Assembly: GCA_016929395.1 (NCBI GenBank)
Contig: JAFGIX010000054.1
Span: 1 to 64,000 of the forward strand
DNA length: 64,000 nt
Direction: 5' to 3'
DNA from: Candidatus Zymogenus saltonus
GTDB lineage: Bacteria; Desulfobacterota; Zymogenia; Zymogenales; Zymogenaceae
The position numbers and the translations under genes were made by a program. Positions 42,853 through 52,394 of this stretch are shown one piece after another. Numbering within the stretch: position 1 is the stretch's first letter; every line of letters starts with the position of its first letter. The notes beneath the pieces were generated by a model, which saw only the letters and a list, made by a program, of their open reading frames with translations, searched no databases and had not been told where the DNA came from.

Positions 42853-43833
42853 ATGGATGATGTTAAGGAAAAAATCCCTCAGATCGAAGGCCATTTCACG
42901 GCGTTGTCTATGATAAGCCTGGTGCAGGGTATCTCCGGCAATAAAAAGATGTTGATAATCCTTTATTCCAAAGATGGGAAAGAGGGCAAGCTTTATTTCG
43001 ATAGCTCAAGGATAGTGGGGGCAAGCCTTGGAGATACGTTCAGGGGGGAGAAGGCCTTCTTCAGGCTGATCGAGTGGGAGAACGCGCGTTTTCAGGCCTT
43101 TGAGGTGAATAAAATAAAGCCTGAAAACAATAATATCAAGATGGAGCTTTCACATCTGCTCCTGGAGGGACTCCGGCAGAAGGATGAGAAGGAGAAGATC
43201 AAGGAGCGTATTCTGCCCATTTACAAGATAAAGCGGGCCGAGGGGTCTTTTGATCTGTCGTCAAGGGAAAGGGATTTGTGGGAGATCATTAATCCACGAG
43301 GGAGCTTTGTCATTGATCTGGTTAACGCCACGTCCATAACCGATTTCGAAGCCTACGAGGCACTGACGTCTCTGATGTTGAAAAAGGCGCTCCAGTTTGT
43401 AAAGATCAAGACTCTCGTGATCGACGACAGCGCCTTCATGATAAAGATACTCAAGGATATACTTGAAGGTATTTACAGAGACACAATGGCGATAAAGACG
43501 CTGGAAAACGGGGCCGACGCAATAAGGGCGATAAACTCCTCCGACCCCGAGGCCGTCCCCGATCTCATCTTCACCGATATACTTATGGAGGGAACCGGCG
43601 GGATGGAGGTAATAAAGGCCGCGAGGGAAAGGGACAAGCCGATAAACACCATTGCGGTGACCACGCTCCAGAGGGAGATGAGGGACATCCTGAAGGCAGG
43701 CGCGAATTACCTCCACAAGGACTGGATTACCAATGACGACATAGAGGATATTGTCAAGGATCTGGTCGAGAGGACCATCTCCGGGGAGCTGTCCGTTATC
43801 GGCGGGAGCCTCGAAAGTAAAAAAAAAGCATGA
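42853..43833 (+). CDS. PATAN (DUF4388) - receiver domain signalling protein
   Basis: The 326-residue product has an N-terminal PATAN/DUF4388 domain (about 10-80: GHFTALSMISLVQGI, GKLYFDSSRIVGAS, GEKAFFRLIEW), a linker, and a response-regulator receiver domain (about 185-310). Receiver features seen are VIDDSAF (acid pocket), the phospho-acceptor Asp in FTDILMEG, the Thr in AVTT and the Lys in HKDW. No output domain follows, so it acts by protein contact, as PATAN proteins do in gliding and gene-regulation circuits of deltaproteobacteria and cyanobacteria. A histidine kinase partner is not in the window. Confidence 0.88.
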   Translation: MDDVKEKIPQIEGHFTALSMISLVQGISGNKKMLIILYSKDGKEGKLYFDSSRIVGASLGDTFRGEKAFFRLIEWENARFQAFEVNKIKPENNNIKMELSHLLLEGLRQKDEKEKIKERILPIYKIKRAEGSFDLSSRERDLWEIINPRGSFVIDLVNATSITDFEAYEALTSLMLKKALQFVKIKTLVIDDSAFMIKILKDILEGIYRDTMAIKTLENGADAIRAINSSDPEAVPDLIFTDILMEGTGGMEVIKAARERDKPINTIAVTTLQREMRDILKAGANYLHKDWITNDDIEDIVKDLVERTISGELSVIGGSLESKKKA

Positions 43834-44019
43834 CAATAACCATATAGGGGGCTTTTCTCTCAAAAGGGCGTAAGCTGCCTTGTGCCGCATGCGTTTTGGA
43901 GATCATTATCAAATCCAGTTATCTTCAATCCTTTCGTCGGCGGGTCTGATCGGCGGGTGAAGCTGCAGTGGGGTGGTCGCTTTTTGTCAATATTTTGCGT
44001 TTTGAAATAAAAAAATGTC

Positions 44020-44056
44020 GCCCCGAAAGATATGGTAATATCTTTCGGGGCCTTTT
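44020..44056. terminator. Strong terminator between convergent genes
   Basis: A perfect 14-bp stem gccccgaaagatat / atatctttcggggc with a ggta loop, then cttttt. On the minus strand a T run also follows after a short gap, so it may serve both genes. Confidence 0.9.
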
Positions 44057-44081
44057 TAAGTACGAAATTTTTTTAAAACCG

Positions 44082-46571
44082 TCACTCCGGCACCATTGTC
44101 AGCCTGTATTTAGCATCCTTCTCCACCTGATTTCTGTAAAGCATCAGGGTCCTGAACTCGAAATTGTACCACATATCGAACTGGTCGTCGTAGTGGGGGC
44201 TCATGAAGTTGCCGGAGATACCCGGCATGGAGACTACCTTTGAGTTCCTGTTGTCGGAGCAGTCTATGACGTGCCTTGCCTGGGATATGCCTGATGGTCT
44301 GTAAGGATCGTTAAGCATGGGCGTTGTGGCATAGGGCACGATAAATCCCCCGCTCATCGGATACGGCCCTATGTCGGCGAAATATTTGAGGAGGGGCACT
44401 TTCTTGCTGAAGGGGTGCTCGAGGGTCAGCGTGAACATCTCCCCCCAGACCCAGCCGTCTATGTTTTTGCCGCGCTCCTTTTCGAGAAACTTAACGGCGT
44501 CCCTGAAGCTCTTGGCGAGCATGTCGCCCCTCTTTTCTATCTCAGGCGTGTCGGGATCGTCGAACCATTTCGAGTCTTCGTCTTTCATTATATTGCCCAA
44601 TCCCTTGAAGACATTGGAGTTCACCTTGATAAACTCGTTGTAGAGGTCATCCCCCAGCCGGTTCGAGAAACTGTTTTTTACCATATGGACGAGGGTCGCC
44701 TGGAAGATCGCCGGGGCGATCTCACCCTTGTCGGACATATAGTCCCAGCTTGAAAGCTCCTCAAGTGCCCTCTTTTCATTGTCGGTGAGTTCTTTCCCCT
44801 TCAGCGATTCTATTATCAGGGGAACGAAGTCCCTCCCCATGACGACGTAGACGTCGCCGTAAACCTTGTTTATATCCTCCATACCGAAGCCGCCCTTCTC
44901 CGAAATCGTCTCTTCGATTATCTCGTTGACCCTGAGCGCCCTGTAATGTGACGAACATACGTTGCCCAGTTCAAATGGGTAGTCCACCGGCACGGGGTAG
45001 CGGGAGTTGGAGGAGTTGATAAATCCCTTCTTTGGATTTTTGACGATCGGTTTTTTATCCGGGGAAACATATCCCTGCCACTCATATTCACCAGTCCAAC
45101 CGGGCATGGGCAGGCTCCCGCTAAATCCCATCCTTATCGGTATTCCGGCGCCGAGAATGTAGCCGAGGTCCCCGTTGCTGTCGCCGACAATCATATGTGC
45201 GGCGGGAAAGCCCCAGTCACCGAAGCCCTTTATGAAGCTGTCTACGTCATTCATCTTTTCGGTAACAAGATAGGCCACTTCAAACTGGTTTGTGATATCG
45301 GTCCCGGCCCAGCGCATAGAGAGGAGTTCATCCTTGGAAACGACCCCCTTTACCGCATCGGCGATGATGTCGTCGACGACCGGCCCGTGAACCGTCAGCC
45401 TTACATTCAGCTCAACGTCTTTACCCCCCTTGACCTTTATTATCTCCTTTTTGATCTCCATGTCTTCCCATTTGCCCTTATAGAGATACTGGTCTCTGTT
45501 TTCGGGATTTACCCTTTCAATGTAGAAGTCGAGTTCGTCAACAAAAGCGCCGGTATACACCCATCCGGCGGTTTCGATTTGCCCGCTCCAAAAAACCGGC
45601 AGTCCAACGGATACTTGACCGGAGATATTGGTAGTCGGGGTTACCATGTGACACTCGTAAAACATACTGGGTATACTCTTTGGTATGTGACAGTCGTGGG
45701 CCAAGATAGGCATCCCGGTCTTTGACTTTTCGCCGGATATGCCGAAGTTATTGCAGGCCTCAGTTATAGGTGAAAGACCTATCTCCGTCAACTTCGTTTC
45801 GGCTTCGCCCATGACGTTAAGGAGCTTTAGGGAGGTGTCATCGTCGTAACCACCGGCCAGCGCCGGGCTGTTTTCATATATCCCCCCCTCTTTATCGTAA
45901 AGGGCGGTTTTCGATGGATTGTAATAATCCAATTCATATTCCCTGTTCGGCGGGAATATCTCTGATGCCATCTCATCTCCCACGTGGTCTATGAATGTAG
46001 CGTACATTAGATCCCTTTTAAAGGAGGAAGAGAAAAACCAGCTGTTAAAAACGGTGATCGAGATCACATCCTCCGGCTTCCAAGGTCCCGGCTTGTGGTT
46101 GAGGAGGAGAAACTCGAAGGGTAACGGCTCCTCCATATTTTCGATGTAGTGGTTGATCCCCTTTACGTAGGCTTCGAGGACGGCCTTTGGCTCTGGAGAC
46201 ATGTCTTCGTAGACTTTCTTGACGTCGCAGGGCGAGAAGACGGTCCTGTAAAGTATATCCGCCTTGACCATATCCTTTCCGAATATCTCGGAGAGCCTCC
46301 CCTTGCCGGCGGCCCTAATAATCTCCATCTGGAAGAGGCGGTCCTGGGCCGTCGCGTAACCTATGGCGAAATAAGCGTCCTCGTTGTTTTCCGCAAAGAT
46401 ATGGGGGACGCCGTAGGAGTCACGGATGATCTCGACCTTTTCTTTTAGCCCCTTGACCTTAATCTCCCCGTTATAGTCGGCAACCGTGGATTTTAGATAG
46501 CCGAAAAAGACTCCCACTGTGCCCAACAAAAGAATCAGAATTATTGCCAATGTCCATTTCAAGAATCTCAT
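44082..46571 (-). CDS. Penicillin-acylase-family Ntn-hydrolase with Cys nucleophile
   Basis: The second ATG (46571) is chosen because GGAGG lies five bases before it; an ATG at 46583 would add four residues. The 829-residue product has an N-terminal signal or anchor helix (about 2-24), the alpha-chain part (SYGVPHIFAENNEDAYFAIG, AQDRLFQMEIIRAAGKGRLS) and the beta-chain part beginning near residue 273. There the usual GSNNW motif reads EACNNF, so the N-terminal nucleophile after self-cleavage would be Cys. The following SGEKSKTGMPILAHDCHI matches the family. It probably hydrolyses an amide (acyl-homoserine lactone, lipid or peptide-like) in the periplasm. Confidence 0.88.
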   Translation of the reverse strand: MRFLKWTLAIILILLLGTVGVFFGYLKSTVADYNGEIKVKGLKEKVEIIRDSYGVPHIFAENNEDAYFAIGYATAQDRLFQMEIIRAAGKGRLSEIFGKDMVKADILYRTVFSPCDVKKVYEDMSPEPKAVLEAYVKGINHYIENMEEPLPFEFLLLNHKPGPWKPEDVISITVFNSWFFSSSFKRDLMYATFIDHVGDEMASEIFPPNREYELDYYNPSKTALYDKEGGIYENSPALAGGYDDDTSLKLLNVMGEAETKLTEIGLSPITEACNNFGISGEKSKTGMPILAHDCHIPKSIPSMFYECHMVTPTTNISGQVSVGLPVFWSGQIETAGWVYTGAFVDELDFYIERVNPENRDQYLYKGKWEDMEIKKEIIKVKGGKDVELNVRLTVHGPVVDDIIADAVKGVVSKDELLSMRWAGTDITNQFEVAYLVTEKMNDVDSFIKGFGDWGFPAAHMIVGDSNGDLGYILGAGIPIRMGFSGSLPMPGWTGEYEWQGYVSPDKKPIVKNPKKGFINSSNSRYPVPVDYPFELGNVCSSHYRALRVNEIIEETISEKGGFGMEDINKVYGDVYVVMGRDFVPLIIESLKGKELTDNEKRALEELSSWDYMSDKGEIAPAIFQATLVHMVKNSFSNRLGDDLYNEFIKVNSNVFKGLGNIMKDEDSKWFDDPDTPEIEKRGDMLAKSFRDAVKFLEKERGKNIDGWVWGEMFTLTLEHPFSKKVPLLKYFADIGPYPMSGGFIVPYATTPMLNDPYRPSGISQARHVIDCSDNRNSKVVSMPGISGNFMSPHYDDQFDMWYNFEFRTLMLYRNQVEKDAKYRLTMVPE

Positions 46572-46947
46572 TAAAACCTCCATTAGAATTTTAAAATATT
46601 TTATCTATCTGGAAATCGAAGTCAATAGATATTCCACGGAATTTTTTAAAAAGCCCGAATTTGACGTGTTTTTTCTTATCTCGATATTTTCACCGGGGGG
46701 GGGCAAATTTGGGGAAAATGCTCAATATCTGTGGAGAAATCCCGTAAACAGACCTGTTTAAAAAAATAGAAAAAAATAATAATGCAGACTTACGTATTCA
46801 AGAAAATATGCTATAATATAAATAGTATTTAATACTATTTAGCCTAAATATTTAGCCAAAAAAGGTTTCATTGATATTCTTGCCGCTGACTGTGGTGTTT
46901 CTAAAATTTGAAAGATATATTTAAATTCAAAGAAAGAGGAGATAATC
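46572..46947. other. Divergent intergenic region upstream of the FAD/Fe-S gene
   Basis: About 375 AT-rich bases with no gene. It holds the -10 box and palindrome listed at 46812-46840; a promoter for the acylase on the minus strand is not evident. Confidence 0.45.
46812..46840 (+). promoter_or_regulatory. -10 box followed by a start-site palindrome
   Basis: TATAAT (46812-46817) with a weak -35 near 46790, then arms aaatagtat (46820-46828) and atactattt (46832-46840) around tta. The palindrome covers the predicted transcription start, like the one at 33747. Confidence 0.55.
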
Positions 46948-49900
46948 ATGGAAAGTTTAAATAATAAACAGCGCTCGTTCCTTGAAGATAAATTCAGGGA
47001 TCGGGTCTGTTTCGATAAAACGGAGATGAAGCTCTACGGCCATGATATCGGAGCGATGCCGAACATGATAAAGCCGATCATCGGAAACACCGTCCCCAAT
47101 GCCGTAGTCCAGCCGAACACGGAGGAGGAGCTCGTTGAGCTTGTGCGCTGGGCAAAAGAGAACAGGATCCCCTTGACGCCCAGGGCTAAGGCGTCCTCCG
47201 GCTACGGCGGGGCGATACCGGTGAATAACGGGGTGGTGGTCGATTTCTTCCGCCTGAATCGCGTCCTCGACATAGACAAGAAGAACAAGACCGTCAGAGT
47301 CCAGGCGGGCACGGTCTGGGAGAAGGTCGACGCCGCCCTTAAGAGAGAGGACCTGACCGTCAAGCTCTACCCCTCAAGTTACCCCGGCTCCACCGTGGGC
47401 GGGTGGCTGGCTCAGGGGGGGACGGGGATCGGCTCCTTCGAGTCCGGCTGGTTTAGGGACAACGTGGTGGGCGCCCGCGTTGTCATGTCCGACGGGGAGG
47501 TTAAAGAGATGAAGGGGAAAGACCTCGACATGGTCTCGGATGCCGAGGGGATCACCGGCTTGATCGTCGACCTTACCATGAAGGTAATGGATAACGAGGA
47601 GCTTGACGTGGTGGCGATCGGCTGCCCGAATCCTAAAGATACCCAGAGGCTCATCGAGATGATGATCGAGGAAAAGCTTCCCATCTGGTCGCTGGTGTTC
47701 ATCAATCCGAGGATGGCGGAGCTGAAAAACAGGGCGCCCCTCATGCTCATGCACGGCCACCCCGTTGAGGAGCGCGTCCTCCTTCCAGCCTCCTACATCC
47801 TTACCGTTGCCTATCGGAAGAAGAACGCCGGCCTGGTGATGGAGAAGCTCAGTGAGATCGTAAAGCCCTGCGAGGCGGAGATATTGAGCGAAAGAATCGC
47901 GGACCACGAGTGGGAGAACAGGTTCAAGCTGATGGTGGTAAAGCGCCTGGGGCCGAGCCTCATCCCCACCGAGGTGGTCATACCCCTGTCTGCGCTTGGC
48001 GACGTCATGGAGGAGATCGAGCGAAAGGTCAATCAGCCGATCGTCAAGGAGGGCGTGATAATAAAAGAAAGCAGGGACGGCAGGCCGGAGGTGGTCATCC
48101 TGGGCTTTATCCCGGGCGACCAGAGGAAGTTCAGCTTCAACTTCGTCTACAGCCTCGCCATGACCGTCATCAAGATCGCGGAGAGGCACGGCGGGAGGGC
48201 ATACAGCACCGGCCTATATTTTGCCAAGAAGGCCCCCCAGATACTTGGCAAGAAGAGGCTCAAGAGGCTCAAAAAATTCAAGAAGGGCTCGGATCCGAAG
48301 GGGATATTCAATCCGAAGAAGGTGATAAAAAACGGCTTTATCGGGACCTTTATGAAGGTCGCCGGCCTCTTCGAGCCTTTTGCGAGACCCTTCGGGAACC
48401 ACATCATAACAAAGGTCGGGGAGCTGCCGACTATGCCTGTCAGGGATATCCCCCCCGACGTCGCCTGGTACGCCTACAGCTGCTCCCAGTGCGGCTATTG
48501 CGTGGAGGAGTGCGACCAGTTCTACGGCCGGGGGTGGGAGAGCCAGTCCCCCCGCGGGAAGTGGTACTGGCTGAGGGAGTACATGGAGGGGAGGGAGGAT
48601 TGGGATCAGTCGATGGTGGACACGTTTATTGTCTGCACCACCTGCGAGCTCTGCAACTTCCGCTGCTCGGCGGCGCTTCCCATCGAGGCCTCCTGGATGA
48701 AGCTGAGGGGAAGGCTGATCCAGGAGGAGAAGAAGATGACCTTTCCCCCCTTCGAGATGATGGCGGCGGCCCTCAAGAAAGAGGGGGACATCTGGGCGGG
48801 ATACAGGAAGGACCGCTCCAACTGGTTCCCGAAGGAGCTTGTTAAAAAGCACGGTCCCGGGGTAAAGTCGAAGAACGTCTATTTTGCAGGGTGCACCGCA
48901 AGCTACGTAGAGAACGACATCGGGATGGCCTCGGTGACGCTTCTGGACGAGGCGGGGGTGGACTTCACGTTTCTGGGGAACAAGGAGAGCTGCTGCGGAA
49001 CGCCGATGCTTGTTGCCGGGAAATGGGACGTCTTTGCGGACATAATGAGGAGCAACATCAAGGCGGTGAAGGCCTCGGGCGCCGACACGGTGATCTCGTC
49101 GTGCCCCGCCTGCGACATGATGTGGCGCCACACGTATCCGGAGTGGGCGAAGAAGCTCGGGATAGACTACGACATCACCGCAAAGCACTACAGCGAGGTC
49201 GTTACCGAAAGGATAAAGGAGGGGAAGTTCTTGTTTCCGAAAAACGGGAAGAAAAAGGCGACCGTAACCTGGCACGACTCCTGCCACATCGGCCGGGTCT
49301 CCGGCGTCTACGAGCCGCCGAGGGAGTTGATCAGGGCTATCCCGAACACGAAGCTCGTGGAGATGCGCCACAACAGGCAGGAGGGGCACTGCTGCGGAAG
49401 CGTCCTTACCCTCATAAAGGAACCGCCGGTGGCAGCAGACATAGGCAAGGAGAGGCTGGACGAGGCGGTGGAGGCGGGGGCCGAAAAAGTCCTGGCCCTA
49501 TGCCCCTGCTGCGAGTTTCAGCTTCGGGTCTCGGCGGACAAGAAGGAGATTCCGGTCGAGGTTATCGACCTTGCCCGCTACGCCTCGGAGGCGTTGGGGT
49601 ACGACTTTCCCGACCCGAACCTGGAGGTCAAGAGGCAGTGGGCCGTCTTTGAGGCGATGATAGACCTCATGACGCCTCAGGGATTTGCCGAGCTTATGGG
49701 CACGATGTGGCCGGAGCTGATCAACGCCATGCCGCTTAAGATGGGACCGATGATGAGAATCATGGGGAAGATCCCGGGGGCATTGAGTCTGATGAAGCCG
49801 ATCTTCCCGATCCTCTTTCCGCTGCTCCTTCCGATGATGATGCCGAAGGTGATGAATACGATGCTATCCCGGGTGGCGGAGAAGATCCCCATGCCGGACT

Positions 49901-50028
49901 ACATGGCCGAGCAGATGCCGGACATGATGCCGAAGGTGATGGATAACCTCATGCCCCACATGATAGGGGACGTGGTGCCCCTCGTTACGCAGCCGATGAT
50001 CGACTACCTCAGGGGGAAAGAGGGATAA
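46948..50028 (+). CDS. FAD-binding oxidase fused to an Fe-S / CCG-domain reductase
   Basis: The 1026-residue product combines a GlcD-type flavin half (PCMH FAD-binding domain about 40-230, e.g. PGSTVGGWLAQGGTGIGSFE, then an FAD-oxidase C-terminal domain) with a GlpC-type half. The latter has two [4Fe-4S] motifs, CSQCGYCVEEC (about 512-522) and CTTCELCNFRC (about 564-574), and two CCG domains (CCGTP near 681, CCGSV near 815). It probably oxidises a 2-hydroxy acid or similar donor and passes electrons onward. A Met-rich tail (about 905-1026) with helical hydrophobic stretches is not part of the usual family and may bind membrane or partner. GAGGAG precedes the ATG. Confidence 0.9.
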   Translation: MESLNNKQRSFLEDKFRDRVCFDKTEMKLYGHDIGAMPNMIKPIIGNTVPNAVVQPNTEEELVELVRWAKENRIPLTPRAKASSGYGGAIPVNNGVVVDFFRLNRVLDIDKKNKTVRVQAGTVWEKVDAALKREDLTVKLYPSSYPGSTVGGWLAQGGTGIGSFESGWFRDNVVGARVVMSDGEVKEMKGKDLDMVSDAEGITGLIVDLTMKVMDNEELDVVAIGCPNPKDTQRLIEMMIEEKLPIWSLVFINPRMAELKNRAPLMLMHGHPVEERVLLPASYILTVAYRKKNAGLVMEKLSEIVKPCEAEILSERIADHEWENRFKLMVVKRLGPSLIPTEVVIPLSALGDVMEEIERKVNQPIVKEGVIIKESRDGRPEVVILGFIPGDQRKFSFNFVYSLAMTVIKIAERHGGRAYSTGLYFAKKAPQILGKKRLKRLKKFKKGSDPKGIFNPKKVIKNGFIGTFMKVAGLFEPFARPFGNHIITKVGELPTMPVRDIPPDVAWYAYSCSQCGYCVEECDQFYGRGWESQSPRGKWYWLREYMEGREDWDQSMVDTFIVCTTCELCNFRCSAALPIEASWMKLRGRLIQEEKKMTFPPFEMMAAALKKEGDIWAGYRKDRSNWFPKELVKKHGPGVKSKNVYFAGCTASYVENDIGMASVTLLDEAGVDFTFLGNKESCCGTPMLVAGKWDVFADIMRSNIKAVKASGADTVISSCPACDMMWRHTYPEWAKKLGIDYDITAKHYSEVVTERIKEGKFLFPKNGKKKATVTWHDSCHIGRVSGVYEPPRELIRAIPNTKLVEMRHNRQEGHCCGSVLTLIKEPPVAADIGKERLDEAVEAGAEKVLALCPCCEFQLRVSADKKEIPVEVIDLARYASEALGYDFPDPNLEVKRQWAVFEAMIDLMTPQGFAELMGTMWPELINAMPLKMGPMMRIMGKIPGALSLMKPIFPILFPLLLPMMMPKVMNTMLSRVAEKIPMPDYMAEQMPDMMPKVMDNLMPHMIGDVVPLVTQPMIDYLRGKEG

Positions 50029-50099
50029 TCTATGACCTAAAAGGCTCCTGGACAGGATGGTCGATCGTGTGGATTCGGCCGATAAAGATCAAAACTAAA

Positions 50100-50142
50100 A
50101 AAGGCCCGGTCGAGTGAGCTGTTCTCACCCCGCCGGGCCTTT
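50100..50142. terminator. Bidirectional terminator between convergent genes
   Basis: Perfect arms aaaggcccgg (50100-50109) and ccgggccttt (50133-50142) with an inner gtgag / ctcac stem. The T run is better on the minus strand, fitting the phosphoesterase gene at 50272. Confidence 0.8.
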
Positions 50143-50271
50143 ATGCCCTCCGCAGTCGTTAAGACCGGGAGTCGAACCGAGTGGATGGAAGCGGGAGGCG
50201 CCGTGGCACAAATCGACATTGAAGTTAGTCGGATGGCAAAGGACGGCCCCCCCCTGACAATTTAGATAGTT

Positions 50272-50913
50272 CTATACCCTGAAAATTAATTCGGAGAGGC
50301 ACTCGAAGCCGCGCCTTTCGTTAAAGCGGCGGATTTCCGCCCTGATTTCCCTGTCCGACACCTCGATTGTCCCGATGTGCCCCCACTCCGCCCCGGGGTA
50401 GACGTCTCCGGGATTCATGGCCAGAACGCCGCCGACGACCTCCAGGAAGGGCCTGTGGGTGTGGCCAAAGAGGACCGCCCTTGCCCCCTCCTTTTTCGCC
50501 CTCACCGCGAGGGCTTTCAGCCTCTTCCTCCACTTATCCTCCCCGTAGTAGGGATTTATGTCGAAGGTGTGACCGTGTGTTGCATAGATTTTTATCCCCC
50601 GGACGGTGAAAAAAATCTCGTTTGAAAAGGACTCGATTCCGGTCAAGCCATTGGTTTTTCCGTCCCGGTTGTCCGCAGAATCTACGCTGATGTCCCGAGA
50701 TGTCAAGGTGTCTGAGCCGAAATAGGGGGGGGCCGTCTTGTCCTCGTTTCCGAGGATACCGATCGATCTTAAGTCGAACCTATCGTTCAGGGCGATGAGG
50801 TCTCCGGCGTGGTCGCCGAGATGAAGAAGGAGATCGAGGGGGAGGACTTTTTCGATAATTAGGGACGCCCTCTTAACGTTTCCGTGAGTGTCCGATATAA
50901 CGCCGATCTTCAT
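50272..50913 (-). CDS. YfcE/MJ0936-type metallophosphoesterase
   Basis: The 213-residue product has the calcineurin-like metal motifs in order: GVISDTHGN, HLGDHAGD, GNED, ATHGHT and FGHTHRPF. These bind two metals and hydrolyse phosphodiesters. An insertion of about 25 residues (DKTAPPYFGSDTLTSRDISV region) follows the GNED motif and is longer than in E. coli YfcE. It is cytoplasmic, stands alone, and ends at a strong terminator at 50100-50142. The start lacks a strong ribosome binding site. Confidence 0.88.
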   Translation of the reverse strand: MKIGVISDTHGNVKRASLIIEKVLPLDLLLHLGDHAGDLIALNDRFDLRSIGILGNEDKTAPPYFGSDTLTSRDISVDSADNRDGKTNGLTGIESFSNEIFFTVRGIKIYATHGHTFDINPYYGEDKWRKRLKALAVRAKKEGARAVLFGHTHRPFLEVVGGVLAMNPGDVYPGAEWGHIGTIEVSDREIRAEIRRFNERRGFECLSELIFRV

Positions 50914-51107
50914 TTTTTTATTCGAGTTAGAGATGACGCCCCTTTTTCCCCATCCATTTTTAGAACAGACTAAGATCGAGGAAAGGCAAAAAGATTAATC
51001 CGTAAAATAGTCAAAGCCGATGCCCCCTCAGAACAGAGCGGAGATTTGCGGGCGTATTCCCCTCACCTCTTACGTCTCCATTGTAACTCGAGGACGGGTC
51101 AAACCCC

Positions 51108-51716
51108 CTACTTGGTCTTAAGCCTCTTGCAGGCATCCGCAATGCCGAGCTCACAGGCTGTTATGAGATCTTCGGCGGACTTTTCCTTGTTGCCCATATC
51201 GTAATACACCTTGGCCCTGGCGTAGTATGCGTGGCCGAAATCGGGCTTGTTCTTTATCGCATCGTTAAGGTCTGTCAGCGCCTTGCCGTTGTCGCCTATC
51301 TTCATGTACCCGACCGCCCTGTAATAGTAAACCCTGGCTACGTTCGGGTCCATCTTTATGGAGCTCGAAAAATCCTCGATCGCCTTTGTGTAATCCTTCT
51401 TCTGGGCGTACGCCAGCCCCCTGAAATAGTAGGCCGGGGCGAGGCCGGAGTCGAGGGAGAGTACCTTGTCGAAGTCCGATATCGATTTATCGAACTCGCC
51501 CGCGGTCAAGAGAAGCGTCCCCCGATAAAAGAGGGACATGATATTATTCGGATCTATCTCCAACGCCTTGTTGAAGCACTCGTGTGCCTCGGCGAACTCC
51601 ATGGCGTCCAAATGTTTCTTACCCTTATTCTTCCACTCTTCGGCTGTCTCTGCGTACGAAAACGCGGCCTGAAACAGAAAACATAACGATACAAAAAGCA
51701 AAACTCCCTTTTTCAT
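51108..51716 (-). CDS. Exported TPR protein
   Basis: The 202-residue product has a signal peptide (about 1-22, cleaved after SYA) and about four TPR units (EWKNKGKKHLDAMEFAEAHE, ISLFYRGTLLLTAGEFDKSI-like, AYYFRGLAYAQKKDYTKAIE, VYYYRAVGYMKIGDNGKALT), ending in a short ELGIADACKRL tail. It should be a periplasmic protein scaffold. GGAGGA precedes the ATG. The tail resembles the end of the TPR module in the protein at 6288 (GCEHGDSNCC), although the rest of the two proteins differ. No partner is evident nearby. Confidence 0.85.
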   Translation of the reverse strand: MKKGVLLFVSLCFLFQAAFSYAETAEEWKNKGKKHLDAMEFAEAHECFNKALEIDPNNIMSLFYRGTLLLTAGEFDKSISDFDKVLSLDSGLAPAYYFRGLAYAQKKDYTKAIEDFSSSIKMDPNVARVYYYRAVGYMKIGDNGKALTDLNDAIKNKPDFGHAYYARAKVYYDMGNKEKSAEDLITACELGIADACKRLKTK

Positions 51717-51811
51717 CGATTTCCTCCGGTTCTTCTACTAAGGTGATCTTAAGTCTCCCCTTCCATCGGAACGGCGTGCTCCAAGTCGGGACAAAAAAAT
51801 CACCTATTTGA

Positions 51812-52273
51812 TCATAATTTCTTTATCATCGCCACTTCCCCGCAGTCTGGAAAGTTCACACACTTGATGCAGTGGGACCAGACCTTGTGGGGCAGAGTCG
51901 ACTTGTCGACTATCGTAAATCCGAATCTCTCGAAATATTCCGGGATGTACGTAAGAACGAACACCCGCCCTATTCCGAGGCCTTCGGCGTCCTCCAGACA
52001 CGCCTCTACCAGCATCTTCCCTATTCCGTTCCTCTTCTTCCCCTCTCTTACCGCGAAGGAGCGTATCTCCGCAAGGTCCTCCCACGTGACGTTGAGAGAC
52101 GCCGTGCCCGCTATCTCTTCATTTCCGTCGGCGTTGTCCATATAGACGAAGAACGAACGAAGCCTGTCGTAAATCTCCGACAGTGAAACGGGGAGCATCA
52201 CCCCGGACTTGCCGTAGGGCTCTATCAACGCCCTGATCTCTTGCGCATCCTTTACATGGGCCTTTCTGATCAT
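51812..52273 (-). CDS. GNAT acetyltransferase, ArgA-like N-acetylglutamate synthase
   Basis: The 153-residue single-domain GNAT protein has the acetyl-CoA loop region RSFAVREGKKRNGIGKMLVE and the C-terminal pattern STLPHKVWSHCIKCVNFPDC with EVAMIKK. That pattern is typical of short N-acetylglutamate synthases, which start arginine biosynthesis by acetylating glutamate. The Cys residues near the end are a family feature. Other arg genes are not in the window, so the role rests on family similarity. AAGGA precedes the ATG. Confidence 0.82.
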   Translation of the reverse strand: MIRKAHVKDAQEIRALIEPYGKSGVMLPVSLSEIYDRLRSFFVYMDNADGNEEIAGTASLNVTWEDLAEIRSFAVREGKKRNGIGKMLVEACLEDAEGLGIGRVFVLTYIPEYFERFGFTIVDKSTLPHKVWSHCIKCVNFPDCGEVAMIKKL

Positions 52274-52336
52274 CTAAATTCCTTTGGTTTAGCCCCCGAT
52301 CCTCTAAAAATAAAAGAGAGAGCCCTTATTAATAAT

Positions 52337-52355
52337 CCGATCTTGAAAAGATCGG
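52337..52355 (-). terminator. Hairpin after recN
   Basis: A perfect stem ccgatctt / aagatcgg with a three-base loop, followed on the minus strand by attattaataag. The weak T run makes this a modest terminator call. Confidence 0.5.
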
Positions 52356-52394
52356 CTCTGATTACGGTCGGCGGTTGATGTTTCCGAACCTCGA

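Noticed and set aside
48214-49389. Long minus-strand open frame of 391 codons
   Set aside because: Shadow of the FAD/Fe-S gene; the + strand frame has clear Fe-S and CCG motifs.
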